The notes beneath the pieces were generated by a model, which saw only the letters and a program-made list of their open reading frames with translations, had not been told where the DNA came from and searched no databases. The translations under genes and the position numbers were made by a program. Positions 40,402 through 49,267 of a stretch of DNA of 64,000 bases are shown here, one piece after another (position 1 is the first letter of the stretch; every line of letters starts with the position of its first letter). Location: positions 1 to 64,000 of IMG/VR virus record IMGVR_UViG_3300028812_000003; one strand, given 5' to 3'. The stretch comes from a virus.

Positions 40402-41093
40402 GTGAGCTGGAGCGGGTTGACCTGCGGGGTGGGCGGGGCCGTGGTCGTCAGGTTCCACAGCCAGTGCTCACCGGCCTGCGCACTGTCCCCGGCGGGCAGC
40501 CACGAGGTGGACCCCGGGCCCCGGTTCCAGCCGACCACCGGTGTGACGGAGGCGGCCTGCGTCTCGGACTGCACCTGGAGTGTGGAGCGCCCGTTCTCCA
40601 CGGTGTACGTGCCGATGCGGCTGGCACCGACGTTGGGCCACGCGTTGTAGATGTAGCGCTGCGCCCCGGAAGGGTCGCACGCCCCGGAGCCGGCGACGCG
40701 CTGCCAGACCTCCAGCGAGTACCGGTTGGACGGGGTGCCCTCCGCGAAGGCGAAGCCGGTCCCGGTGACCCCGGCGCCGTTGACGGTCAGCTCACGCGCG
40801 CTCGCGAGGTACGCCACGCCGGTGGTGTTGATCTCGCAGAAGTCGATGGTGAGCTGCATTCGCTTCAGGACCGGGTCGTCCTTCTGGTTGACGCACGGCG
40901 AGCCGTCCGCAGTCCGCTCGAAGAACTCCTCGCCGTCCTCGTACTGCGGCTCCATCTGCACCTGAACGAAGCCCTTGGTCACGACGACCAGAGAGCCGGT
41001 GCCGGTGACCGGGTTGCCGCAGGCGTCCACGCGGACGATCCTCGCGTGCGTGCCCTTGATGGCGGTTGCCGCGCTGGCGACGGTTGATGGCAT
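40398..41093 (-). CDS. major tail protein
   Basis: 231 residues. A beta-rich protein with VTKGFVQVQMEPQYEDGEEF, LKRMQLTIDFCEINTTG and YSLEVWQRV, resembling actinophage tail tube proteins. Ribosome binding site AAGGGG. It lies upstream of the connector genes instead of after them, which is not the usual order. Confidence 0.7.
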   Translation of the reverse strand: MPSTVASAATAIKGTHARIVRVDACGNPVTGTGSLVVVTKGFVQVQMEPQYEDGEEFFERTADGSPCVNQKDDPVLKRMQLTIDFCEINTTGVAYLASARELTVNGAGVTGTGFAFAEGTPSNRYSLEVWQRVAGSGACDPSGAQRYIYNAWPNVGASRIGTYTVENGRSTLQVQSETQAASVTPVVGWNRGPGSTSWLPAGDSAQAGEHWLWNLTTTAPPTPQVNPLQLT

Positions 41094-41106
41094 TGCTGTT
41101 CACCCC

Positions 41107-42000
41107 TTACGCGGGAACGCCGAGAGTCATGAGGGCGGCGAGGTGCGCGCACTCCCACCCGAACAGGTAGGTGCGCGAAGCCTGCTTGCGCACCGTGTTG
41201 GTCGCCCGGTCGAACGTGCCGGGGAAGTCCCGCACCGCGACGTCGGAGCGGTAGCCGAACAGGGCGCCGGTGGCGTACAGCCACGCCGCCCCGGACGGAG
41301 CGGCGGCCCCGTCCGGCCCCGTCCCCGAGTAGCCTGCCGCCGCCACGATCAGGTGCCCGCCCGGCGTGCGCGGCAGGCCGTCCGCCTCGTCCTCGCACAC
41401 CAGGCGGCGGGCCTTCAGCGTCGCCATCGCGGACACGGGCACGTGCACCACACCCGCGCCGCCGTACTGTTCGGCGAGCGCCTGGTCCAGCCGGCCGATG
41501 ACGGTGGCCGCGTCGGCGGCCGTGGCCGAGACGGTGTCGGCCGCCGTCTGGAGGCGGATGCCCTGCGGGTCGTCCAGCGTGGCGGAGGCGGCGAGGTGCG
41601 GCCACACGGCCGCCTGTCCGCCGGCCCGCCCCGACCAGAACGCCCGGGAGACCTGGAACGCCTCGGAGCGCGCCAGCGCCTCGGCCGCCTGGTCCACGTC
41701 GGGCAGGCCGATGAGCGAGCAGTCGAACGCGGCGTACACCGTGAACGCCGTGGCCCCACGGTCCACACCGCCGTCGGCCGTGGGCTCCAGCGGCGCAGCG
41801 GCCGGGACCGCGCCGCCGGTGCCGGTGAGCGCGTCGCACTCGTCGGCGTACGTCGTGTCCGCCCCACCGCACCAGTCCGTCCAGGTCACGCCCTGCTGCC
41901 AGTGCGGCCCCGACGGGCCCGGGTGCTGCGCCGCGTCCCACAGTGTGTTGGGGAGCGCGACGAAGCCGGGCCCGTCGACTATGCCCCGGATTCCTGCCAC
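41107..42000 (-). CDS. structural protein downstream of capsid
   Basis: 297 residues. Opens MAGIRGIVDGPGFVALPNTL and contains WQQGVTWTDWCGG, a conserved opening I recall from Streptomyces phages. The rest is helical then beta. Ends GWECAHLAALMTLGVPA. GTG start after GGGGGCGTGAC. Probably a virion protein, exact role unclear. Confidence 0.6.
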   Translation of the reverse strand: MAGIRGIVDGPGFVALPNTLWDAAQHPGPSGPHWQQGVTWTDWCGGADTTYADECDALTGTGGAVPAAAPLEPTADGGVDRGATAFTVYAAFDCSLIGLPDVDQAAEALARSEAFQVSRAFWSGRAGGQAAVWPHLAASATLDDPQGIRLQTAADTVSATAADAATVIGRLDQALAEQYGGAGVVHVPVSAMATLKARRLVCEDEADGLPRTPGGHLIVAAAGYSGTGPDGAAAPSGAAWLYATGALFGYRSDVAVRDFPGTFDRATNTVRKQASRTYLFGWECAHLAALMTLGVPA

Positions 42001-42041
42001 GTCACGCCCCCTTCACGTCCTGCTCGGTCACCGATGACGGA

Positions 42042-43826
42042 TCAGATCTGCGCCGCTGCGGTGAGCCCGGCGGTGCCGGCACCGTTGACCTGGAAGCTGG
42101 CGCGGTACAGCCGCGACTCGTGACCGACCTTGGCGACCAGGTGCGCCTCTTCGGCCCACAGGGCCGTGTGGTCGTTCTCGGCGTTCAGCGCGCTGTCGCG
42201 CACCACGCCGAGGTCGAGCTGGAGGCCGTTGCCGTGCAGGAACGTGCCGGCCGCGTACAGCATGAAGTCCACCGACGTGGGCCAGGCCGTCATGTTGGCG
42301 GAGGTCCGGCCGAACTGCCCGGTGCCGCGCACCTGCCAGTCGCTCACGAACTGCGGGCGCACGTTGCGGTCGGTGAACCACGCGGTGATCTGCGCGTCGC
42401 TGACCGACTCGCGTTCGACCGAGGTCCTCCAGGCGAGGTCGGCCCGGATGACGGCGAGCGCCCAGCGCGGCAGGACGATCTCCAGCACCGCGTCCTCACG
42501 CATGGCGAACTTCGCGCGGTAGTCGATGGCCGCCAGCTCCACCGAGTTGAGCAGCGTCTGCGTCGCCGGGACGTTGCCGCCGAGGGTGATGGCGGCCGTG
42601 GACCGGGCGACCATGAGGGAGATCAGCCGCGCGTTGATGACGTGCGCGTACGCGGCGCGCAGCAGGCGGATGAAATTTTGCGTCGCCTCCGGGTACGCGT
42701 CGTCGGTGAGGTTACCGGCGGTCAGGCTGATGCCGTACGCCTCCAGCCGCGCCTCGTCGAACGTCGGGCACGGCACGCGCAGGGTGGGCTTGTTGACGGA
42801 GCCGGTGACGGTGGCGATGTCGTCCGCCTCGGTCCACAGCCACGGGTCGGACGCGTTGGAGAACGTGACGCCGAAGCCGCCGAAGCCACTCGCCGGGTTG
42901 GAGCCCGCGTTCTGGAAGAACACGTCACCGATGCTGGGGCTGACCGGGAAGCGGATGCCGCCCCGGGAGACACCGACGGTCGGCAGGTCGACGAGGCCCA
43001 CCGGCGTGTCGGCGATGTTGAAGAAGTCGTACGTGACCTCGGACGGCGCGCACCAGCCGCCGCCCGCGAGCAGGGCGTCCGCCTGCCCGCGCTGCTGCGT
43101 CATCGAGTGCCACAGCTCCTCGATGGTGCTCGCGCTGGTCCGGTCGTCCACCGTGTGGTCGAACTGGTTGCGCACCGACGCGACGAGGTGACGCGGGGCG
43201 CCCTGGTCGCCGTACTGCGTCGTCGGGACCGCCTTCGCCTTGGCACGGAAGGCTTCGCCCAGGGCCTCCAGCGTCGGCATGGACTGTCCCGCCGCGACGC
43301 CCGGGATGTCCACGGAGGCCGTCACGGCCATGGTCTGCGTGCCGGGTGCCTTGGGCTGCGGGGCCCGCTCGCGCACCTGGGAGAGGGAGGCGACCCGGCG
43401 CGTCGCCAGGTCCGGGTTTCCGTCGTAGAGGACCGAGGTCACGCCCTTGGCCACGGCCTCCGCCACGGCGTCCAGGTTGAACCGGCCGCCGGCGGTGACG
43501 GGTGCGGCGCCCTCGCCCCCGTCACCGCCCTCGCCGCCCTCGCCACCGTGGACGGACTGACGCAGGAGCGCCATCTGGCGGGTCCGCTCCTGCTGAGCTG
43601 AGGCCGCTTCCTCTTCCGCGCGGACCGCGCGCACGCGCAGCTCGGCGCGGAGGCGGTCCAGGTCGCGGGTGAGGCGCTGGCTGTAGCTGATGTGCTCGGG
43701 GGTGAGACTGGCGAGTCCGGCAACGCGGTCGAACTCCGCGACCGCCGTGGACTCCAGCTCACGCAGCTCCGACTCCCCCACCAGCGAGAGGTCGTCGGGT
43801 GCGCTGAACAGCTCGGGCTCCGACAC
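42042..43826 (-). CDS. major capsid protein with N-terminal scaffold-like region
   Basis: 594 residues. About 160 N-terminal residues are helical, charged and include a Gly/Glu run (GGEGGEGGDGGEG), like a delta/scaffold domain removed on maturation. The remainder fits an HK97-type capsid: RLISLMVARSTAAITLGG, VLEIVLPRWALAVIRADLAW, VDFMLYAAGTFLHGNGLQLD. GTG at 43826 after GGGAGGTCCGCA. The prohead protease is fused to the MuF protein upstream. Confidence 0.85.
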   Translation of the reverse strand: MSEPELFSAPDDLSLVGESELRELESTAVAEFDRVAGLASLTPEHISYSQRLTRDLDRLRAELRVRAVRAEEEAASAQQERTRQMALLRQSVHGGEGGEGGDGGEGAAPVTAGGRFNLDAVAEAVAKGVTSVLYDGNPDLATRRVASLSQVRERAPQPKAPGTQTMAVTASVDIPGVAAGQSMPTLEALGEAFRAKAKAVPTTQYGDQGAPRHLVASVRNQFDHTVDDRTSASTIEELWHSMTQQRGQADALLAGGGWCAPSEVTYDFFNIADTPVGLVDLPTVGVSRGGIRFPVSPSIGDVFFQNAGSNPASGFGGFGVTFSNASDPWLWTEADDIATVTGSVNKPTLRVPCPTFDEARLEAYGISLTAGNLTDDAYPEATQNFIRLLRAAYAHVINARLISLMVARSTAAITLGGNVPATQTLLNSVELAAIDYRAKFAMREDAVLEIVLPRWALAVIRADLAWRTSVERESVSDAQITAWFTDRNVRPQFVSDWQVRGTGQFGRTSANMTAWPTSVDFMLYAAGTFLHGNGLQLDLGVVRDSALNAENDHTALWAEEAHLVAKVGHESRLYRASFQVNGAGTAGLTAAAQI

Positions 43827-43935
43827 TGCGGACCTCCCGGGAAAGTGGTCTGATCGAATCGGCGCGCACGGTACATACAAACGGCCGAATCGCCAAAAGC
43901 CACACAGGCTCAGACGATCCGGCCGTCGCTGCTGG

Positions 43936-43998
43936 TCAGCCGCCGATGGGTTCCGGCTCGGGCGGCGGGGGCGGTGCGGGACGGTTGCAGCCACACAT
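43936..43998 (-). CDS. 20-residue Cys/Pro-rich micro-ORF
   Basis: MCGCNRPAPPPPPEPEPIGG behind a very strong ribosome binding site (GGGGAGGTGATCGTT), in the gap between the MuF/protease fusion and the capsid gene. CxC plus polyproline is not random-looking. It may be a translated leader for capsid expression or a real micro-protein. Confidence 0.5.
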   Translation of the reverse strand: MCGCNRPAPPPPPEPEPIGG

Positions 43999-44003
43999 AA
44001 CGA

Positions 44004-47000
44004 TCACCTCCCCTCGGTGGTGTGGACCCGGCGGGACAGCGCGGTCAGGACGCGCCGGTAGGCCCACTGGTCCAACTCGTCCTCGGTCAGTCCCTCGCTG
44101 AGCTGCGGGATACCCGCCGCGACGAGGGCGAGCTGCTGTCCGGCGGCCAGGGCCGTCTTCAGCTTGGGCACCGGGAAGCCGGGGACGTTCACGGCGAGCA
44201 GGCCGACGAGGCGCAGGTGACCGCCGATGCGACGCCAGTCGCCCGACACCTGCCCGGCCGCGCGCAGCTCGTGGATGCGCGACTCCGGGGTGCCGGGCCG
44301 CACGGACCCGGCGACCCAGATGCCGTGCGCGTCGTTGCCCACCGCGACGTCCGCCACGGCGGCCCCGGTGTTGTCGTAGTGGTCAGCGGCGGCCCGGTGG
44401 CCGTACGACAGCGGCGCGTGCCCGGTGCCGACGGTGATCTGTCCGACGGAGGTGGTCCCGCCGTCGTCGCACCACACGTTGCCGGTCATGAAGTACGGGT
44501 GCGACTCCTCGTGCGGAGGCGTCACGCACACACCCTCCTGCCCGATGTGACAGGTGCCCCACAGGGCTGCGTGTCCGTAGACGCGGCCCTCCGGGGTGAC
44601 GGTGATCCCGGTCGGGACGGACAGGGCCGGGCTGGCGAACCACGCGGCCGGCGGGCGCTGCGGCGCCTGCACCGTCAGGGACCGGAAGCGGGCCACCCGC
44701 GTCTCGCGCACCGCGCCGATGGGCTCGCCGCCGGCGACGACCGCGCCGTCCTCACCCAGCAGCGCGATGTACGCCTCCGCGAACGCCGGGATGTCCACGA
44801 GGGTCGCCGCGCGGATGCGGCCCCGGTTGAACACGACCTTCTCCGGGGACGCGAACAGCATGTCGAACGGGTCGGGGCCCTCGCCGTCGGCGTCCGGGTC
44901 TGCGGGCCACACCAGTTCCATGTCGGCGTCCTTGATGGAGTCGACATCCACGCTCACACCGCGCAGGAACTGGCCCTTGATTTTCCCGTGGACGGTGCGG
45001 CCGTCGTCGGTGGACAGGTCCAGCACGCCTTCGCCCATGATCAGGCCGCCGTCCTCGCGCCAGATGCGGTCGATCCGGCCCACGTTGACGGCGATGGTGC
45101 GGGGCTCCCCGCCGTGGGAGTCCTCCTTGTTCCAGCGCAGCGGCAGCGGCAGGTCAGCCCACGTGAGGGCGTCCGCCTTGAACTCCCGGCCGTCGCCGGT
45201 CTCGATACCCTCCACCGTCAGCGGGCCACGCCACGGCGCCGTCTCGCCGTCGGCGCCTATCTCCGCAGCCGGCTTGCCCGCCACCCGGTCGGCGTCGGCA
45301 GCCGCGCCGTGCGCCAGCGCCTCGGCCTGCCCGGCTGCCTTCTGCTCGCCGACCGGGACGCACTCGCCGCTCTCCTCGTCCGGCTCCATGCCGGGCGGGC
45401 ACTGCGCCTCCTCGCCGGCTGCCGACTGGTTCTCCTTCAGCCGCTTGTCCTTCTTCGTGCCGGGGTTCGGCTCGCCCTTGCCCAGGGCCTCGGCCGTCTC
45501 GGTCGCGCTCGTCACGGTGCTGTCTCCCTCCGCCGCGTACAGCGCGGCCAGTTGATCATCGGCGTCGTCTTCGGTTGCGTGGCAGCCGGACACCGATCCG
45601 TCGGCGTCCTTGACCACGGCCCACGGCTTGCCGTCCGGACACCCAGAATGGCCCTCCACTTTGTGCCAGGGCATGCCGGTCTCCTCTCCGCTCGCCGTGG
45701 TCGCCGTACGTACCTCCTGCCAGACGGCGACGATGAAGCCACGGCAGGCGTTGCCGTAGCGGGCGCCGGTGCAGTCCCGGTAACCCATGACCGGGTACTC
45801 CGCGACGGCGGCGTCCAAGGTGGTGAAGGTGCGGCCGTCGATGACCTTGCACGGGCCGCACGTCCGGCTGTCCAGGATCTCGCTCGCCACGTAGGTGGAG
45901 GCGGGCGGCGCGGCCTCCATCACCGCGTGCCGCCCGGCGTTCTGCGCGGCCGTCATGGCCGAGCCGACCGAGGCGCGCACCCCGGCGTCGTCCATCGTGG
46001 CCAGCTCCCGGTCCACCTCCGCCGCCACCGTTTCTGCCGGGGCCGAGGACCGCAGCAGCCCGGACAGTTTCCGCTTGGCCGCCTGCACGAGGGCGGAGGC
46101 TGCGAGGTCGGAGGTGAGCCGGGCGACGGAGGTGAGCAGTCGCCGTCCGCCGACCCCTGCGGTGAGTACGTCGGGGCCGTCGCCGTCCTCGGGCAGCGAC
46201 CAGTCCGGCACGGTCACGCCCTGCGCCTCGGCCTCCCGTTGGCAGGCCCTGCCGGCCTTGACCGCGTACTCCTCCATGAGGCCGGTCAGGGTGGCGGTGG
46301 CGTCCAGGGTGGATAGCGTCAGGTCCGGCAGCAGTTCAGGGTCGTCGGCGGCGAGGTGCTTGACGATCTGCTCGCGCAGATCCAGGCGCCACGCGGCCGT
46401 CGTGGACTTCAGCGCTTGGACCGCCCCGGCTGTCGCGGCCTCCCACTCGGCGTGTACCGACGCGAAGTCGGCGCGGCTGGACAGCTCCAGGTCGGTCGGC
46501 TCCCGGCGCAGCGGCCCGCCAGCGGCCGTCACCGCGTCGCCGGACAGCGGGATGTCCCGGTCGTCATCGCCGAAGCTGAGCCGGATGCGGTCGAACGTCA
46601 CCGGGCCCAGCCGCTGCTCCAGTTCAGGCAGGAGCGCCGGGTCGTCGCTGTAGGCAGCGCAGACGTGCGCGGCCCACGGGCTGTGCTGCTCGGGGATTTC
46701 CGGGAGGTCCATCGTCATGGTGAGTGCGGTCCCAGCCAGAACCCGGGCTTCCACGAGGGAGCCGCCCGCAGGCTCTGCATCCCGATCGTCGCCGACGGAC
46801 CACACCCAGCACGGGTAGTCCCCGCCGCCGTTCCAGTGAGCGGCGCCGAACGCCCTCGCTTGTACGGTCGGCAGCCCCGCGACGAGATTCCTTACTCGGC
46901 TCTCCAGCGTGTCGCGCTGGTCCTCGGTCCAGGTGGCGCCATCGTCTCCGAGGAAGAACAGCGTCAGGTGCAGTTCGTCAGCCGGCTCGCCGCCGGGCAC

Positions 47001-47198
47001 CGCGAGGCGTTCGGCGTCCTCGGCCGTCGGCATGAGGGCGATCATGCAACCCTGCGTGTGCGAGCCGTCGGCAGCGGCCGTCAGGACTGGTGGGTGCGGG
47101 TGAGACTGCCGACGGACCACGGCCACGGCGTCCGGCGGAAGTTGCCCGCGCAGCAGGTCCCCACCCTCGTTGACTTCCACCTCAGCGTGCTGCTCCAT
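44004..47198 (-). CDS. 2H phosphoesterase-like + MuF + prohead protease fusion
   Basis: 1064 residues. About 70-210: ELHLTLFFLGDD and later WAAHVCAAYSDDPALL resemble the two His motifs of 2H (LigT-like) phosphoesterases, the second having Cys in place of Thr/Ser. About 250-490: helical MuF minor-head region ending in CGPCKVIDGRTF and CRGFIV. About 500-560: SGCPDGKPWAVVKDADG repeat-like module. About 640-1000: protease section (LRGVSVDVDS; HAALWGTCHIGQ). Minor head and maturation protease are fused in many actinophages. The 2H piece is the odd part. Overlaps portal by 17 bases. Confidence 0.8.
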   Translation of the reverse strand: MEQHAEVEVNEGGDLLRGQLPPDAVAVVRRQSHPHPPVLTAAADGSHTQGCMIALMPTAEDAERLAVPGGEPADELHLTLFFLGDDGATWTEDQRDTLESRVRNLVAGLPTVQARAFGAAHWNGGGDYPCWVWSVGDDRDAEPAGGSLVEARVLAGTALTMTMDLPEIPEQHSPWAAHVCAAYSDDPALLPELEQRLGPVTFDRIRLSFGDDDRDIPLSGDAVTAAGGPLRREPTDLELSSRADFASVHAEWEAATAGAVQALKSTTAAWRLDLREQIVKHLAADDPELLPDLTLSTLDATATLTGLMEEYAVKAGRACQREAEAQGVTVPDWSLPEDGDGPDVLTAGVGGRRLLTSVARLTSDLAASALVQAAKRKLSGLLRSSAPAETVAAEVDRELATMDDAGVRASVGSAMTAAQNAGRHAVMEAAPPASTYVASEILDSRTCGPCKVIDGRTFTTLDAAVAEYPVMGYRDCTGARYGNACRGFIVAVWQEVRTATTASGEETGMPWHKVEGHSGCPDGKPWAVVKDADGSVSGCHATEDDADDQLAALYAAEGDSTVTSATETAEALGKGEPNPGTKKDKRLKENQSAAGEEAQCPPGMEPDEESGECVPVGEQKAAGQAEALAHGAAADADRVAGKPAAEIGADGETAPWRGPLTVEGIETGDGREFKADALTWADLPLPLRWNKEDSHGGEPRTIAVNVGRIDRIWREDGGLIMGEGVLDLSTDDGRTVHGKIKGQFLRGVSVDVDSIKDADMELVWPADPDADGEGPDPFDMLFASPEKVVFNRGRIRAATLVDIPAFAEAYIALLGEDGAVVAGGEPIGAVRETRVARFRSLTVQAPQRPPAAWFASPALSVPTGITVTPEGRVYGHAALWGTCHIGQEGVCVTPPHEESHPYFMTGNVWCDDGGTTSVGQITVGTGHAPLSYGHRAAADHYDNTGAAVADVAVGNDAHGIWVAGSVRPGTPESRIHELRAAGQVSGDWRRIGGHLRLVGLLAVNVPGFPVPKLKTALAAGQQLALVAAGIPQLSEGLTEDELDQWAYRRVLTALSRRVHTTEGR

Positions 47199-49023
47199 GA
47201 CCGCTCACCGCCCTCGGCCGCAGGGACGTAGAGATCATCGCCGTGGTGTCCGCGTAGGGGCTGCGGCCGTCCAGCACCAGGCGGCCGAAGGCGTCCAGGT
47301 GGCACAGGTAGGTCCCGCTGCTCCCGGGCCGTGCCGACGGGGCCGCCGTGGCGACCGCGTGCGTGAACGGACAGGAGTACTCGTGCTCGCCGCACAGCGC
47401 GGGGTGCAGCAGTTCCCACCGGCCGGCCGCGCCGACCCGGAGCATGTGCTGTGTGCGCGCCTGCTGGACGAGGAGCCGCGCCCGCTCCGCTGCCGCCGCC
47501 TGCGACGGGGGCCCGGTCTCGTCCTGCGTCGGCGGCGGCTGGTCGCCCTGCGGGGCCGGGCGGTCGGCAGGGCTCCCGGACGTCTGCTCGCCCGCAGGCG
47601 GCGGGGTGTTGCCCTCCTGCACTGCCTCGGCCGTGCCGGGGTCCTGCGGGGAGACGGGGACGATCTGCGGGACGTCCTCGCCAAGCAGTTGCGCGAGGGC
47701 GGACGCGGCGCCGGACGGCAGCGTGCGGATGATGGTCTTCAAGGCCAGGTTGCGCAGCTCGTCGCCTTCCGGCTTGTCGGACTCGCCGAAACCAAGTTCC
47801 CGGCGGTACGCCTCGGGCGACAGCTCCATGCGGTCGTATGCCAGCGTCGCGTTGCCGCTGCGGTCCGGGCGCATGGCCAGCTCGCTCATGTCGTACCAGA
47901 CGACCCACGCGGCAGGGTCCTCGCCGGACGCCTCCAGCCGGGGCTGGAGGTAGCCGCGCGTGAGGGCGTCGCAGATCAGTTCCGCCACCGGGGCGATGTG
48001 CGTCTTCAGCGCGCCCTCTTCGAGCTGCCAGGCGCCCCAGTGGTTGACGTCACCCATGCCCAGCAGGATCTCGGCGGGCATGTCCAGCTTGGTGGCCAGA
48101 CGCTTGATCGCGCTGTCCCGCTTCTCGATGATCTTTTCGTCGATCTTCAGGGTGAAGTCGATGTGCTTCACCTTGTCGATGGCGTCCGCCGGACCGACCA
48201 GCGGGATGGGGACGACGGCGGAGGCGGTGCCAGGGTTCTGGATCGCGGTGGCGCTGATCTCGATCCACTCCGCCATGAGCGGGTTGGGCTCGTCGGCGAA
48301 CTCCTCGCGTACCGGGAAGGTCAGTTCGTCCGGCAGCAGGACGAGGCCGGCCGACGCCAGGCGGGACAGGTACTCAGACGTGATCTTCCGGTTGACCAGC
48401 TCCAGCTCGCGCATGATGTCCCGCGCGCTGCGGGCCGGGGAGTCGGCGAGGTGGAAGTACCTGTCGTGCGGACGCCAGACGCGGACGACGTGGTGGTCCG
48501 GCGCGAGGTCCCGCCAGTCCTGGCCGGTGGTCGCCGACTCCTCGTCCATCACCTGGTACTTGCCGGACTGGACGCGGATCTCGTCCACGGACCGGACCTG
48601 CCAGCGCTCCACCTTGCCGTCCTGCTCGCCGACCAGGTAGCCCTCACCGGGGAGGGAGAGCTGCACCGTCAGGCGGCGCATGAGCTGGGCCTGCCCGGCG
48701 ACCCCTCCGCCGAGGCGCATCATCAGGTCAGCGGCCGTACCACCGGTGACGATCTCCGGTTCGTCGCTGTCCGGCTGGAGCCTGGCGGCGCGCAGGCGTA
48801 CCCGGGACAGCATGTTGCTGAGCCACCAGACGCCGTAGTTGAACTCCCCCAGGCTCTCGTGGAACTGCCAGACCTCTTCCTGCCAGCGGTCCGTGCGGCG
48901 CAGGAACTTGGTCTCCGGGCCGGGTGGCTCTGCTGCGGCGGCCGTCAGCGCCTCGGGCTGCGGCGCGGGCAGCGGGGAGGGGTGGGTGACACCTCGTCCC
49001 CGGAATACGTCGTACCACGGCAT
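47182..49023 (-). CDS. portal protein
   Basis: 613 residues. FNYGVWWLSNMLSRVRLRAA, PLMAEWIEISATAIQNPG and KLDMPAEILLGMGDVNHWGA are portal signatures (crown and stem helices). The C-terminal 130 residues are Pro/Gln-rich and then Cys-containing (CGEHEYSCPFTH), probably a flexible tail. Forms the dodecameric DNA gate and terminase dock. GGGGAGGTCCGC precedes the ATG. Confidence 0.9.
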   Translation of the reverse strand: MPWYDVFRGRGVTHPSPLPAPQPEALTAAAAEPPGPETKFLRRTDRWQEEVWQFHESLGEFNYGVWWLSNMLSRVRLRAARLQPDSDEPEIVTGGTAADLMMRLGGGVAGQAQLMRRLTVQLSLPGEGYLVGEQDGKVERWQVRSVDEIRVQSGKYQVMDEESATTGQDWRDLAPDHHVVRVWRPHDRYFHLADSPARSARDIMRELELVNRKITSEYLSRLASAGLVLLPDELTFPVREEFADEPNPLMAEWIEISATAIQNPGTASAVVPIPLVGPADAIDKVKHIDFTLKIDEKIIEKRDSAIKRLATKLDMPAEILLGMGDVNHWGAWQLEEGALKTHIAPVAELICDALTRGYLQPRLEASGEDPAAWVVWYDMSELAMRPDRSGNATLAYDRMELSPEAYRRELGFGESDKPEGDELRNLALKTIIRTLPSGAASALAQLLGEDVPQIVPVSPQDPGTAEAVQEGNTPPPAGEQTSGSPADRPAPQGDQPPPTQDETGPPSQAAAAERARLLVQQARTQHMLRVGAAGRWELLHPALCGEHEYSCPFTHAVATAAPSARPGSSGTYLCHLDAFGRLVLDGRSPYADTTAMISTSLRPRAVSGHGAAR

Positions 49024-49112
49024 GCGGACCTCCCCGGCTCGGATCGTGGGGCATGGTAGCCGCGATCATCCGAATAGCCGTTTTACGGACGCCCGGGACC
49101 GGCTCATGCGTG

Positions 49113-49140
49113 GGCCCCGCCGGCCACCACCAGCGGGGCC
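49113..49140. terminator. hairpin upstream of portal
   Basis: GGCCCCGC pairs with GCGGGGCC. Confidence 0.5.
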
Positions 49141-49227
49141 CACACCCCTGCGCACCCTGACCCGAGGAAGTCGGGGAACTGCGCGCACCATACGCGCACC
49201 AGGCCATATCGCCTACTCCCACAGCAA

Positions 49228-49255
49228 AGCCCCGGAACCCGACGGTTCCGGGGCT
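49228..49255 (-). terminator. 12-bp hairpin after the graspetide ligase
   Basis: AGCCCCGGAACC pairs perfectly with GGTTCCGGGGCT, 13 bases beyond the ligase stop on the leftward strand. It isolates the cassette from the late operon. Confidence 0.75.
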
Positions 49256-49267
49256 CAGCGGGCGGCC

